A stretch of 64,000 bases of DNA from Acetobacter farinalis (lineage in GTDB: Bacteria; Pseudomonadota; Alphaproteobacteria; Acetobacterales; Acetobacteraceae): positions 14,925 to 78,924 of the forward strand of contig NZ_JAPIUX010000009.1 of NCBI RefSeq assembly GCF_026240015.1, in the 5' to 3' direction. Every line of letters starts with the position of its first letter. Position 1 is the stretch's first letter. The position numbers and the translations under genes are program-made. Below are positions 17,075-25,488 of this stretch, in pieces. A model generated the notes under the pieces. That model saw only the letters and a program-made list of their open reading frames with translations, was not told the origin of the DNA and searched no databases.

Positions 17075-18376
17075 GTGCTCAGGTTTCCGATGACAAGTCC
17101 TGCAGGGGCCTATGGCTGGTGGCCTGTGCTGATTATGGCCGCGCTCTTTTTCAGTATCGGCTTTGTGACCTGGCTGAACGGGCCGCTCATCACGTTTGTG
17201 CAGATTGCGTTTAACCTGAGTGATGTGGCCTCTTTTCTGGTGCCGGTCTGTTTCTACCTTGCCTATCTGGTTTTTCCACTGCCGGCCACGCTGCTGGCAA
17301 AGCGGATCGGGTTGCGGCGCGGCCTTGTGGTTGCTCTTGCCGTTATGGCTGTGGGCACCCTGCTGTTTGGGGAGTGTGTGAATGGCCGGTGGTACGCGGG
17401 GGCTCTTGGCGGGCTGAGCGTGATCGGGGCGGGGCTTTCCCTGCTTCAGATTACCGTCAACCCTTACGTCAGTCTGCTGGGGGATCATGACCGCGCCGCC
17501 CAGCGTATTGCGATTATGGGGGTTGCCAACAAATTTGCCGGGATTGTTGCGCCGGTTCTGTTCGCGTTGGTGGTGATGCCGGACGTCGGGCAGGTGGTGG
17601 CCAATATCAGCAAGACACCTGTTGGCCCCGAGCGGGAGAGTGTGCTGGCGCAGTTCACCCATGCTGTGCATGTGCCGTATCAGGCGATGGCAGCACTTCT
17701 GGTTCTGCTGGCTGTTCTTGTGGCCCGCGCGCCTCTGCCGGAGATCTCTCTGGAGGCTGCGTCCGCCTCTGAAGGTCCTGTGCGCAAGGCTCAGCCGCTC
17801 TGGCTTCTGACGGGCGTCTTTTCCATGTTCCTGTATGTGGGGGTGGAGGTGATGGCTGGAGATGCCATAGGCCTCTTCGGGCATTCTTTCGGGCTTTCTC
17901 TGGATATTACAAAATACCTCACGGCGCTCACGCTGGCCTCCATGATGGCCGGGTATCTGGTGGGCATGGTGGTGGTGCCGCGCTTTATCAGTCAGGATGG
18001 CTATATGCTGGCCTGCTGCCTGCTCGGCATTCTGATCTGCCTTGTGGCTCTGGTGGCTCCCGGCATCATTCCGGTTTTTTGTGTTGCCTTGCTTGGTTTT
18101 GCCAATGCCATGATTTTGCCCGCCCTCTTCCCCATTGTGCTGGCGGAGGCCGGGCCTGACGCAGGGAAGGCAACGGCTTTTCTGGTCATGGCCTATTCCG
18201 GTGGCGCCGTGCTGCCGCAGCTTTTTGTGCATGCGGCGCCCCTGCTCGGAAATGTACTGGCGTTCATGGTGCTGGCTATTCCGTCCTATCTTTTTATCGG
18301 GGGTTGGGCGCTGGCGCTGCGTGCCAAAACAGGGGCTCCCGTTGCAAAATCACGCGTTACCATGGCGGGAGACTGA
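17075..18376 (+). CDS. MFS sugar permease, FucP/NagP type
   Basis: A 433-residue inner-membrane transporter with about 12 hydrophobic segments, of the fucose/glucose-galactose/GlcNAc permease (FHS) family. The first-helix block FFSIGFVTWLNGPLITFVQ and LSLLQITVNPYVSLLG, NKFAGIVAPV are characteristic. Between the TonB receptor and nagB it most likely carries GlcNAc across the inner membrane. GTG 17075 follows GGGGAG by only 4 bp; ATG 17090 is an alternative. nagB begins 6 bp downstream, indicating one transcript. Confidence 0.87.
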   Translation: MLRFPMTSPAGAYGWWPVLIMAALFFSIGFVTWLNGPLITFVQIAFNLSDVASFLVPVCFYLAYLVFPLPATLLAKRIGLRRGLVVALAVMAVGTLLFGECVNGRWYAGALGGLSVIGAGLSLLQITVNPYVSLLGDHDRAAQRIAIMGVANKFAGIVAPVLFALVVMPDVGQVVANISKTPVGPERESVLAQFTHAVHVPYQAMAALLVLLAVLVARAPLPEISLEAASASEGPVRKAQPLWLLTGVFSMFLYVGVEVMAGDAIGLFGHSFGLSLDITKYLTALTLASMMAGYLVGMVVVPRFISQDGYMLACCLLGILICLVALVAPGIIPVFCVALLGFANAMILPALFPIVLAEAGPDAGKATAFLVMAYSGGAVLPQLFVHAAPLLGNVLAFMVLAIPSYLFIGGWALALRAKTGAPVAKSRVTMAGD

Positions 18377-18382
18377 GTTTTT

Positions 18383-19177
18383 ATGAAAATTGTTATTTGT
18401 CCAGATGCAGACCGGGCGCGTTGGCTTGCGGCACAGGTTCTTGCCAGGCAGGTCAAAACCAAGCCGGCATCCGTGCTGGGGCTTGCAACCGGGCGCACCA
18501 TGGAAGCCATTTATGGATTGTTGGCGGAAACAGCCCGGCAGCAGTCTATTGATTTCAGCGGTGTGACCACATTCAATCTGGATGAGTATATCGGGCTGGG
18601 CGCGGAGCACCCGCAATCCTACCGCTATTACATGCAGGCCCATCTCTTTCAGCATGTGACTGTGGCTGCTGAAAACACGCATGTTCCTGATGGAACCGCA
18701 GCAGATGCGGAGGCTGAGGCACGCTCTTACGAAGAGCGTATTCGTGAAGCCGGCGGAATTGATCTCCAGCTTCTGGGGTTGGGGGAGAATGGTCATATTG
18801 GCTTTAATGAGCCACTTTCCGCCCTGAGCGGCCGCACGCATGTCGTCACACTGGCGCAGGCAACCCTGAAGCAGAATGCCGGAATGTTCGGGAATGATAT
18901 GGCGCGCGTGCCCACACGGGCGCTGACCATGGGTACAGGAACCATTCTGGATGCGCGGGAAGCGCTTCTGGTGGTTACGGGGGATACAAAGGCCGAAATT
19001 GTGGGCCGGGTTATTGAAGGGCCGCTCACTGCTCTGGTGCCGGGCTCCGCCCTGCAACTTCATCCCCGCTGCCTTGTGGTGCTGGATGAAGCCGCGGCGT
19101 CTCGCCTTTCCCAGCGTGACGCCATTTTGTGGCAGATGCAGCATGATCCGGAACTGCGAGACCTTCTGGCCGTATAA
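18383..19177 (+). CDS. nagB: Glucosamine-6-phosphate deaminase
   Basis: Converts glucosamine-6-phosphate to fructose-6-phosphate and ammonia. The 264-residue protein is the NagB-I (isomerase) form with Asp67 (FNLDEY), His138 and Glu143 (GLGENGHIGFNEP). Asn136 stands where E. coli has Asp141, as in Bacillus-type enzymes. It has the permease 6 bp upstream and the hexosaminidase 60 bp downstream. The deacetylase that normally makes its substrate (NagA) is not in the window and must be elsewhere, or be replaced. Confidence 0.94.
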   Translation: MKIVICPDADRARWLAAQVLARQVKTKPASVLGLATGRTMEAIYGLLAETARQQSIDFSGVTTFNLDEYIGLGAEHPQSYRYYMQAHLFQHVTVAAENTHVPDGTAADAEAEARSYEERIREAGGIDLQLLGLGENGHIGFNEPLSALSGRTHVVTLAQATLKQNAGMFGNDMARVPTRALTMGTGTILDAREALLVVTGDTKAEIVGRVIEGPLTALVPGSALQLHPRCLVVLDEAAASRLSQRDAILWQMQHDPELRDLLAV

Positions 19178-19237
19178 CGCTGGCGACCGATCGGGGCCCA
19201 GCCCTTAAGCAGATAGTGCAAAAGAACAGGATAGACC

Positions 19238-21454
19238 ATGACAGAGCAGGGTTTTTCAAAATTTCGTCGTATGCTTCTGGGAAGTGCTGCTGGTCTGGCA
19301 GTCCTGAGTGCTCCGGTCCATGCTGCCAGTGCCAGTCCGGGCACGGCGGTCACAGAGCCTTCTGGTGCTGCCATGGCTGTGACAGCGGCAGCGCCAGCGC
19401 TCATGCCAGTTCCCGTGTCCGTCTCTCTTCCGGCAGGGGCGCTTCCGCTTTCAGGCGGCGTTGTAATCCGGTGGGATCACGCGCCTTCCCCCATGCTGGC
19501 CCGCGCTGCTGAACGCTTTACACACCGGGTTGATGCGCTTGCGGGACGTGTTTTCCCTGTTGCGGGTGGTGCTGCGGGAGGCGGGCAGGTTGCCAGTATC
19601 CCGGTCTTTATCCATGTGGGAGAAGACCCCGATGCCCTGACTGTGCACGCAAAGGAAAATTACAGTCTTCAGGTGAATGCAACCGGCGTGACCCTGACGG
19701 CGGACGGCCCGGATGGTGTTGTGCATGGTCTGGCAACACTTGCGCAGCTTGTTACGCGGGATGAAAACGGCCCGAAGCTGGCCTTTGCCGATATTACGGA
19801 TAGTCCGCGTTTTCCCTGGCGCGGCATCATGATTGATACATCCCGGCATTTCATGGCGGTCAGCACGCTCCAGCGGCAGATTGACGCGATGGAACTGCTC
19901 AAGCTGAATGTCCTGCATCTGCACCTGAGTGATGGCACGGGCTTCCGTGTTGAAAGCAAAACGCTGCCGGAACTGACGGCAAAAGGGTCGCACGGGCAAT
20001 ATTATACGCAGCGTGAACTGAAAGATCTGGTGGCGTACGCGGCGGATCGCGGGATTCGTGTTGTGCCGGAATTCGATGTGCCGGGCCATGCGCTGGCCCT
20101 GCTGCTAGCACACCCTGAACTGGCGGCCCAGAGCCCGGTGAACCCGGACCCGAAGAATAAAAATACAGCGGCTCTGGACCCGACTGTTCCGGGCACATTG
20201 CGGCTGGTGCGCAGGCTTTATGCTGAAATGGGCAGGCTCTTCCCAGATGCCTATTTCCATTCGGGGGGGGATGAGGTGGACCCGGATGAATGGCTCAAGA
20301 ACCCGAAAATTGTCGCTTATATGAAAGAAAATGGCTTCGCGACGCCCCAGGCCCTGCAAGCGCATTTCACGGTGGAAGTTCAGAAAATCCTTGCTGACCA
20401 GGGCAAGATCATGGTCGGGTGGGATGAGGTGAGTGAAGCGCCCATCCCGAAAGATGTTGTTATGGATGTGTGGAGAAGTTCCAAGTTCCTTTCATCCGCC
20501 TCGGCTGATCATCATCCGGTTATTGTTTCCGCCGGATATTATCTGGATCTTTTGCAGCCTGCTTCCCAGCATTATCTGGTTGACCCGTATGACCCTGCCG
20601 CAAACGGGATCACGCGGGCGCAGGCTGATGCCCTGCTGGCAAAAGGAGGCAGGCCTGATCTGGTGAATGCCTTCCTGAAGGAGCCTGCGCCGCCACCGCT
20701 GACCGATGAGCAGAAGTCTTATATTCTGGGGGGCGAAGCCCCGCTATGGTCCGAACTGGTGACGGATGAAATGCTGGATGCCCGCTTCTGGCCGCGTGCT
20801 GCGGCTATTGCCGAGCGTTTCTGGTCCCCTGCGTCCGTGCGGGATGTGCCGGACATGTATCGGCGTCTTGCTGTGGTGAATGCTGAACTCCAGATAACAG
20901 GGCTTCAGGCGCAGGCCAATACACACCGGATGGCCCTGCGTCTGTCCCCCGGCGATGCGGACCCGGTGGCGTGTCTGGCCGGTGCAACGGTGCCTTTGCG
21001 CAATTACGTGATGAACCGCTATGTTGCCCACCATAACCACGCGCTGGATGAAATTGGTGAGGTGGCTTCCCCTGACCCATTCCCGGCGGTGCGGTTTGCA
21101 CAGCTTGTGGATCGGTATGCCGCAGGGGATCATTCAGTGGTGCCAGACCTGAAAGCCCAGTTGCAGATCTGGCAGGACAACGATGCAGCTTTTCAGGAGG
21201 TTGCAACGGTCCGTGGGCTTTCAGAAGCCATTCCGGCGTCTCATAATCTGGCGGTGATGGCCAGTGCAGGGCTGAAAGCCCTGAATGGACACAAGGTGAA
21301 ACTTTCAGCGGCAGAAAAGCAGATTTTTGACCATGAAGACACGCTTCTTAACAGCTCGGCCGATTTGTCAGGGTCTTTTTCCAGCACGGCGTTCTCGGCC
21401 GGTGGCCTGATGATCAGTGCGGAACCCGCTATCAGAAAGCTTGTTGGTCTTTAA
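19238..21454 (+). CDS. Beta-N-acetylhexosaminidase, GH20
   Basis: A 738-residue exported glycosidase that removes terminal GlcNAc from chito-oligosaccharides, glycans or muropeptide sugars. A signal peptide occupies about 1-31 (ending PVHAASA). A GH20b domain (about 50-185) precedes the GH20 TIM barrel, which begins FPWRGIMIDTSRHF and contains the catalytic pair Asp345-Glu346 in HSGGDEVDPDEW. The C-terminal 150 residues form an additional helical region. It closes the plus-strand amino-sugar run and supplies GlcNAc to the transporter and NagB. Confidence 0.94.
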   Translation: MTEQGFSKFRRMLLGSAAGLAVLSAPVHAASASPGTAVTEPSGAAMAVTAAAPALMPVPVSVSLPAGALPLSGGVVIRWDHAPSPMLARAAERFTHRVDALAGRVFPVAGGAAGGGQVASIPVFIHVGEDPDALTVHAKENYSLQVNATGVTLTADGPDGVVHGLATLAQLVTRDENGPKLAFADITDSPRFPWRGIMIDTSRHFMAVSTLQRQIDAMELLKLNVLHLHLSDGTGFRVESKTLPELTAKGSHGQYYTQRELKDLVAYAADRGIRVVPEFDVPGHALALLLAHPELAAQSPVNPDPKNKNTAALDPTVPGTLRLVRRLYAEMGRLFPDAYFHSGGDEVDPDEWLKNPKIVAYMKENGFATPQALQAHFTVEVQKILADQGKIMVGWDEVSEAPIPKDVVMDVWRSSKFLSSASADHHPVIVSAGYYLDLLQPASQHYLVDPYDPAANGITRAQADALLAKGGRPDLVNAFLKEPAPPPLTDEQKSYILGGEAPLWSELVTDEMLDARFWPRAAAIAERFWSPASVRDVPDMYRRLAVVNAELQITGLQAQANTHRMALRLSPGDADPVACLAGATVPLRNYVMNRYVAHHNHALDEIGEVASPDPFPAVRFAQLVDRYAAGDHSVVPDLKAQLQIWQDNDAAFQEVATVRGLSEAIPASHNLAVMASAGLKALNGHKVKLSAAEKQIFDHEDTLLNSSADLSGSFSSTAFSAGGLMISAEPAIRKLVGL

Positions 21455-21520
21455 GGCTCTGTTTCAGGACCGGGAACCGACGGATGGTGAAAAGATCTAT
21501 TTGAGAAGGTGGGATATGAA

Positions 21521-21544
21521 GGCCTGATATGAAAATATCAGGCC
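21521..21544. terminator. Hairpin between hexosaminidase and lysR genes
   Basis: A perfect 10-bp stem (GGCCTGATAT / ATATCAGGCC) with a GAAA tetraloop lies in the 190-bp convergent spacer. No strong T-run follows on either strand, so termination here is probable from position but not certain. Confidence 0.5.
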
Positions 21545-21644
21545 GGACGCTCATTCTCTCAAAACCCCATTCTCTTCGAACGGCAAAAGTCCGTCATTGT
21601 CTCGGCCACGGCCTCTATACTCTCGCAGGAGAGCTTGCCCGGAG

Positions 21645-22574
21645 TCATGGCGAAGGGAGCAGGTCTTCCGTAGGGTCAGCCTCCCATTTCCGGCACGCTG
21701 CGCGCAGAATTTTCAGGAATTTTGTTACCAGTGGCATGGTCTGGCCGGACCGGACAGCGACAGCCAGTGTGGCCCGTGGAGCCGGTTCACTCAGGGCATG
21801 GAACGTCACGCCCCCTGCGTGAATCTGGCTGAGTGAGTGGGGAACAACAGATACTCCCAGCCCCGCCGCAACAAGCGGCACGGTGCCTGCTATCTGCGGT
21901 GCCTGCTGCCCCATGGTAGGGGTGACACCCGCGCGCTGATAGGCTGAGAGAATGGCATCATGAAACCCCGGCCCCAGCTCACGAGGGAAGATAATCAGCG
22001 GGTCATCCGCTACGGTGTCCAGACTGATGACGGGGTGATGCGCCAGCCGGTGCCCGCGCGGCAGGGCGATAACGGTGGGTTCATCAAGCAAAGGAAATAC
22101 GGAAAGACGGAACGGGTCCGGCAGAGGTGGGCGGACAATGGCAATATCAATGCGCGCGTCATGCAGGGCGGCACATAAGGCCGGTGTGTTGCTCTCTTCC
22201 AGAGAAAGCGTGATATCCGGCGCGCTCTCCCTGAAACGTCTGATGGCCAGAGGAATAACGGGCAGGAGGGGCACAGCCCCGGCAAGGCCCAGTCGGATAT
22301 GCCCGAGTTCGCCACGGGCCAGACCGTGGGCGGTTACAAGAAACTGGCTCTGAAGATCCAGAATTGTGCGGGCGCGGGGGAGAAGAGTCGCCCCGATTTC
22401 TGTCAGCGTTACGCCGCGTGTCTGCCGTTCAAACAGGGCGACACCCAGCTTCTGTTCAAGCTGCTTGATCTGCTGGCTCAGGGGAGGCTGTTCCATGCCC
22501 AGCTCTTCGGCGGCACGGGTAATGCTGCCGTGGTCTGCCACAGTCACAAAGTAGCGCAGGTGTCTGATATCCAT
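21645..22574 (-). CDS. alsR: LysR family regulator of acetoin genes (AlsR-like)
   Basis: A 309-residue LysR-type regulator. The N-terminal helix-turn-helix is clear (MDIRHLRYFVTVADHGSITR, then AAEELGMEQPPLSQQIKQLE), and the effector domain spans about 90-300. The HTH with PPLSQQI is typical of the CatM/BenM/AlsR branch. It is divergent from acetolactate decarboxylase with 117 bp between starts, the AlsR arrangement known from Bacillus, and likely activates alsD-alsS in response to acetate or pH (family knowledge, inference here). Confidence 0.85.
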   Translation of the reverse strand: MDIRHLRYFVTVADHGSITRAAEELGMEQPPLSQQIKQLEQKLGVALFERQTRGVTLTEIGATLLPRARTILDLQSQFLVTAHGLARGELGHIRLGLAGAVPLLPVIPLAIRRFRESAPDITLSLEESNTPALCAALHDARIDIAIVRPPLPDPFRLSVFPLLDEPTVIALPRGHRLAHHPVISLDTVADDPLIIFPRELGPGFHDAILSAYQRAGVTPTMGQQAPQIAGTVPLVAAGLGVSVVPHSLSQIHAGGVTFHALSEPAPRATLAVAVRSGQTMPLVTKFLKILRAACRKWEADPTEDLLPSP

Positions 22575-22605
22575 AATGCATATTTATTCGATATGGATAA
22601 TGCAT
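22573..22605. promoter_or_regulatory. Candidate AlsR binding site with direct repeat
   Basis: Two exact copies of ATAATGCAT (22573-22581 and 22597-22605) lie 24 bp apart, and between them is an imperfect dyad TTATTC-N5-GGATAA (22584-22600), the spacing style of LysR boxes. The first copy touches the regulator's own start codon, which would suit autoregulation. Confidence 0.5.
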
Positions 22606-22691
22606 TCAATATATATTGGAAGACTGGGTTTCGCCGTTATAACGTCTGTCCCTGTGAGATCAGCAACAACGAGTTTGAAACAGTGCGCAGC

Positions 22692-23474
22692 ATGAAGAAC
22701 AGCCCGGTGACTGATATGGACGTTCGGTCTTCCGCACTTGGGAATGGGGTCGGAAAAAAGCCGGTGGCGAACCGTCTTTACCAGACCTCGACCATGGCGG
22801 CCCTGCTGGATGCTGTTTATGATGGTGAAACCACGCTGGACGAAGTGCTGCACCACGGGAACTTCGGCCTTGGCACATTCAACGCGCTGGATGGCGAGAT
22901 GATTGTGACAGAGGGTGTGGTGCGCCAGTTTCGGGCGGAAGGGCAGGCGGACACGGTGCCGGGTTCCCTGAAAACGCCATTTGCCTGCGTGACCTTTTTT
23001 GAGCCGGAAAAAACGCTCATGATCGATGCACCGCAGACAAAGGAAACGTTTGAAGCGCTGGTTGATCATCTGGTGGGGAACCCGAACCTGTTTGCGGCTG
23101 TGCGGTTCACCGGGCAGTTTGAGCGGGTGGATACACGCACCGTGTTCTGCCAGTGCAAGCCGTATCCGCATATGCTGGATGTTGTGAAAAAACAGCCGAC
23201 CCTGACCATGAATTCCGTAACAGGAACCATGATCGGATTCCGCACGCCGGTCTATATGCAGGGGGTGAATGTGGCGGGTTACCATCTGCACTTCCTGACA
23301 GAAGACCAGACACGCGGCGGCCATGTGACGGAATACAGGCTGGTGCGGGGGCAGCTTGAAGTTGCGGTGATCTCTGATCTTGAAATTCAGCTTCCACGGA
23401 CAGAACAGTTTGCAAAAGCAAACCTTAATCCTGATTATCTGAGTGAAGCCATTCGGATTGCTGAAGGCGGCTGA
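22692..23474 (+). CDS. alsD: Alpha-acetolactate decarboxylase
   Basis: Converts alpha-acetolactate to acetoin. The 260-residue protein has the zinc-binding triad His198, His200 and His211 (GYHLHFLTEDQTRGGH), with the same spacing as the characterised Brevibacillus enzyme. The conserved LLDAVYDGETTLDEVLHHGN and FGLGTFNALDGEM blocks are near the N-terminus. The start is uncertain: ATG 22692 lacks a good ribosome-binding site, a GTG lies at 22683, and the frame is open far upstream. A strong terminator-like hairpin separates it from alsS. Confidence 0.93.
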   Translation: MKNSPVTDMDVRSSALGNGVGKKPVANRLYQTSTMAALLDAVYDGETTLDEVLHHGNFGLGTFNALDGEMIVTEGVVRQFRAEGQADTVPGSLKTPFACVTFFEPEKTLMIDAPQTKETFEALVDHLVGNPNLFAAVRFTGQFERVDTRTVFCQCKPYPHMLDVVKKQPTLTMNSVTGTMIGFRTPVYMQGVNVAGYHLHFLTEDQTRGGHVTEYRLVRGQLEVAVISDLEIQLPRTEQFAKANLNPDYLSEAIRIAEGG

Positions 23475-23484
23475 GGCTTTTCTG

Positions 23485-23515
23485 ACCACAGCACCTCGGT
23501 GCTGTGGTCTTTTTA
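23485..23515 (+). terminator. Intrinsic terminator between alsD and alsS
   Basis: A perfect 10-bp stem (ACCACAGCAC at 23485-23494, GTGCTGTGGT at 23499-23508) with a CTCG loop, followed by CTTTTTAC. It sits only about 15 bases before the alsS start, so it would cut most alsD transcripts short unless read through. Confidence 0.8.
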
Positions 23516-23529
23516 CAGGGCGTAATGAA

Positions 23530-25218
23530 ATGAGCAGATCGTCTGATCACACCGCACAGTGCGGTGCGGAGCTTATTGTCAAAAATCTGGTGGCGCATGG
23601 CGTCACACACGTCTTCGGGATTCCTGGCGCCAAGGTTGACCGCCTGTTTGATGCGCTGGTTGACTCTCCTATCCAGACAGTCGTGACCCGCCATGAACAG
23701 AATGCCGCGTTTATTGCCGGTGGCCTTGGGCGTTTGACAGGCAGGGCAGGCGTTGCTTTGGCAACGTCCGGCCCCGGTGCATCCAATTTTGTCACAGGTC
23801 TGGCAACGGCCAATTCGGAAGGAGACCCGGTTCTGGCCATTGGCGGGGCCGTGAAACTGGCAGACCGCCTCAAGCTGACGCACCAGACCATGGATACAGT
23901 CAGCCTGTTCAGGCCGATTACCAAATACAGTGTGGAAATTACCAATCCGCAGGCTATTTCGGAAGTCATGGCAAATGCCTTCCGGTTTGCTGAAAGTGGC
24001 CGGCCGGGGGCTGCGTTTGTCAGCACCCCGATGGATGTGCTTTCCATGCCTGTGGAGGCGCCTGTTCTGGCAGACCGTGCCGTGCCGCAACCCGGCCCGG
24101 CTGCGGCGGATGCTCGTGCAGAGGCGGCAAGACTCCTGAAGCAGGCACAGCGTCCGGTGGTTCTGCTGGGTATGCTGGCCAGCCGCCCGGATGTGGCAGA
24201 GGCCGTTCGTGCCTTTGTGGCGGAAACAGGCGTGCCGGTGGTGGGAACCTATCAGGCGGCGGGCGCGGTCTCGCATGAACTGGTGGACCGGTTTGGTGGC
24301 CGCGTGGGGCTTTTCCGCAACCAGCATGGGGATCAGCTTCTGCATGAAGCGGATGTGGTGGTGGCCATCGGGTATAACCCGGTGGAATATGATCCGTGGC
24401 TGTGGAACGTGAATGATGCCCGCAGGATCATCAACATTGATATTGTGGCTGCCGAACTCGACAATGCCTTTGTGCCGGTGGTTGAGCTGGTGGGCGATAT
24501 TGCTCCTACGGTCAAGGCTCTGGCCCGGGAGACGGGGAAGCTGGCCCGCTCCCCCGGACTGGAAGCGATTCTGGAAGGCTACAAGCTTGCCCGCTCAACA
24601 GCACTTCGGGACGCGCGCAGCACCAGTAACACCGCTGTGCATCCGTTACAGATCGTGCGGGAGCTTGAGCAGATTGTAACGCCGGATGTCACGCTATGTC
24701 TGGATATGGGCACGTTCCACATCTGGCTGGCGCGGTATCTGCTGTCTTTCCGGGCGCGGCAGGTGCTTATCAGCAATGGCCAGCAGACCATGGGGGTCGG
24801 TCTGCCGTGGGGTATTGCCGCAAGCCTGCTGAACCCGGCCCAGAAAGTGATCTCCATTTCGGGGGATGGCGGGTTCATGATGTCCAGCATGGAGCTGGAA
24901 ACGGCTGTGCGCCTGAAATGCAACCTGATCCACATGGTCTGGATTGATCAGGCCTATAATATGGTGGAAATGCAGGAAAAGAAGAAATATGGCCGTGGGT
25001 CCGGGGTGGATTTCGGGCCGATTGACTTCGCCCTGTATGCTCAGGCCTGCGGCGCCAGGGGCATGACCGTGACCTCGGCTGAGGGGGTTGGTGAAGCCCT
25101 GAAGGCCGCCATGGAGTGTGAGGGGCCGGTGGTGATTGCCGTGCCGGTTGATTATTCCCAGAACGCTCTGCTGATGAAGCCTTTGGCCCAGCTTGGGGAG
25201 ACCTCGGCAGCAGCCTGA
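23530..25218 (+). CDS. alsS: Acetolactate synthase, catabolic type
   Basis: ThDP-dependent enzyme joining two pyruvates to alpha-acetolactate. The 562-residue protein shows the N-terminal ThDP glutamate in TRHEQNAAFIAGG, the central domain, and the ThDP motif beginning ISGDGGFMMSSMELETAVRL. The block following it (HMVWIDQAYNMVEMQEKKKYG) matches the FAD-independent AlsS/BudB type rather than biosynthetic IlvB, which fits the adjacent alsD. ATG 23530 is chosen on family N-terminus; its ribosome-binding site is weak. It would be limited by the hairpin just upstream. Confidence 0.93.
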   Translation: MSRSSDHTAQCGAELIVKNLVAHGVTHVFGIPGAKVDRLFDALVDSPIQTVVTRHEQNAAFIAGGLGRLTGRAGVALATSGPGASNFVTGLATANSEGDPVLAIGGAVKLADRLKLTHQTMDTVSLFRPITKYSVEITNPQAISEVMANAFRFAESGRPGAAFVSTPMDVLSMPVEAPVLADRAVPQPGPAAADARAEAARLLKQAQRPVVLLGMLASRPDVAEAVRAFVAETGVPVVGTYQAAGAVSHELVDRFGGRVGLFRNQHGDQLLHEADVVVAIGYNPVEYDPWLWNVNDARRIINIDIVAAELDNAFVPVVELVGDIAPTVKALARETGKLARSPGLEAILEGYKLARSTALRDARSTSNTAVHPLQIVRELEQIVTPDVTLCLDMGTFHIWLARYLLSFRARQVLISNGQQTMGVGLPWGIAASLLNPAQKVISISGDGGFMMSSMELETAVRLKCNLIHMVWIDQAYNMVEMQEKKKYGRGSGVDFGPIDFALYAQACGARGMTVTSAEGVGEALKAAMECEGPVVIAVPVDYSQNALLMKPLAQLGETSAAA

Positions 25219-25488
25219 ACCCGGAGAGAACACAAATCCGTTTCCGGCTGTTTTCATGTGGCGCTTTCTGTTATAACAGAAAGCGCCACATGCGGACCAA
25301 AGGTTGGATATGCCGGATACTCATCGTTTTTCCCGTAAGGGGACTCTGTGCCTCAGCGGGGCAGGGAAGAGTGCGCTTTGCGGCACGCGGGTGGGAGTTA
25401 CCAGATACTCTCTGGAGTGCCATAACGGGTTGGGCAGGCTGTAAGCAGGCTGGCTGCTCTGGCAGGGCACAACAGAAGGATCATGGGA
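25219..25488. other. Spacer with a perfect 38-bp palindrome
   Basis: The 270-bp gap between alsS and the ThDP-enzyme gene holds a perfect palindrome at 25255-25292: arm CATGTGGCGCTTTCTGTTA followed directly by its complement, with no spacer. As RNA it folds into a stem of up to 17 bp. No U-run follows on either strand. The rest has no recognisable gene; a promoter for the downstream operon must lie here or upstream. Confidence 0.65.
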
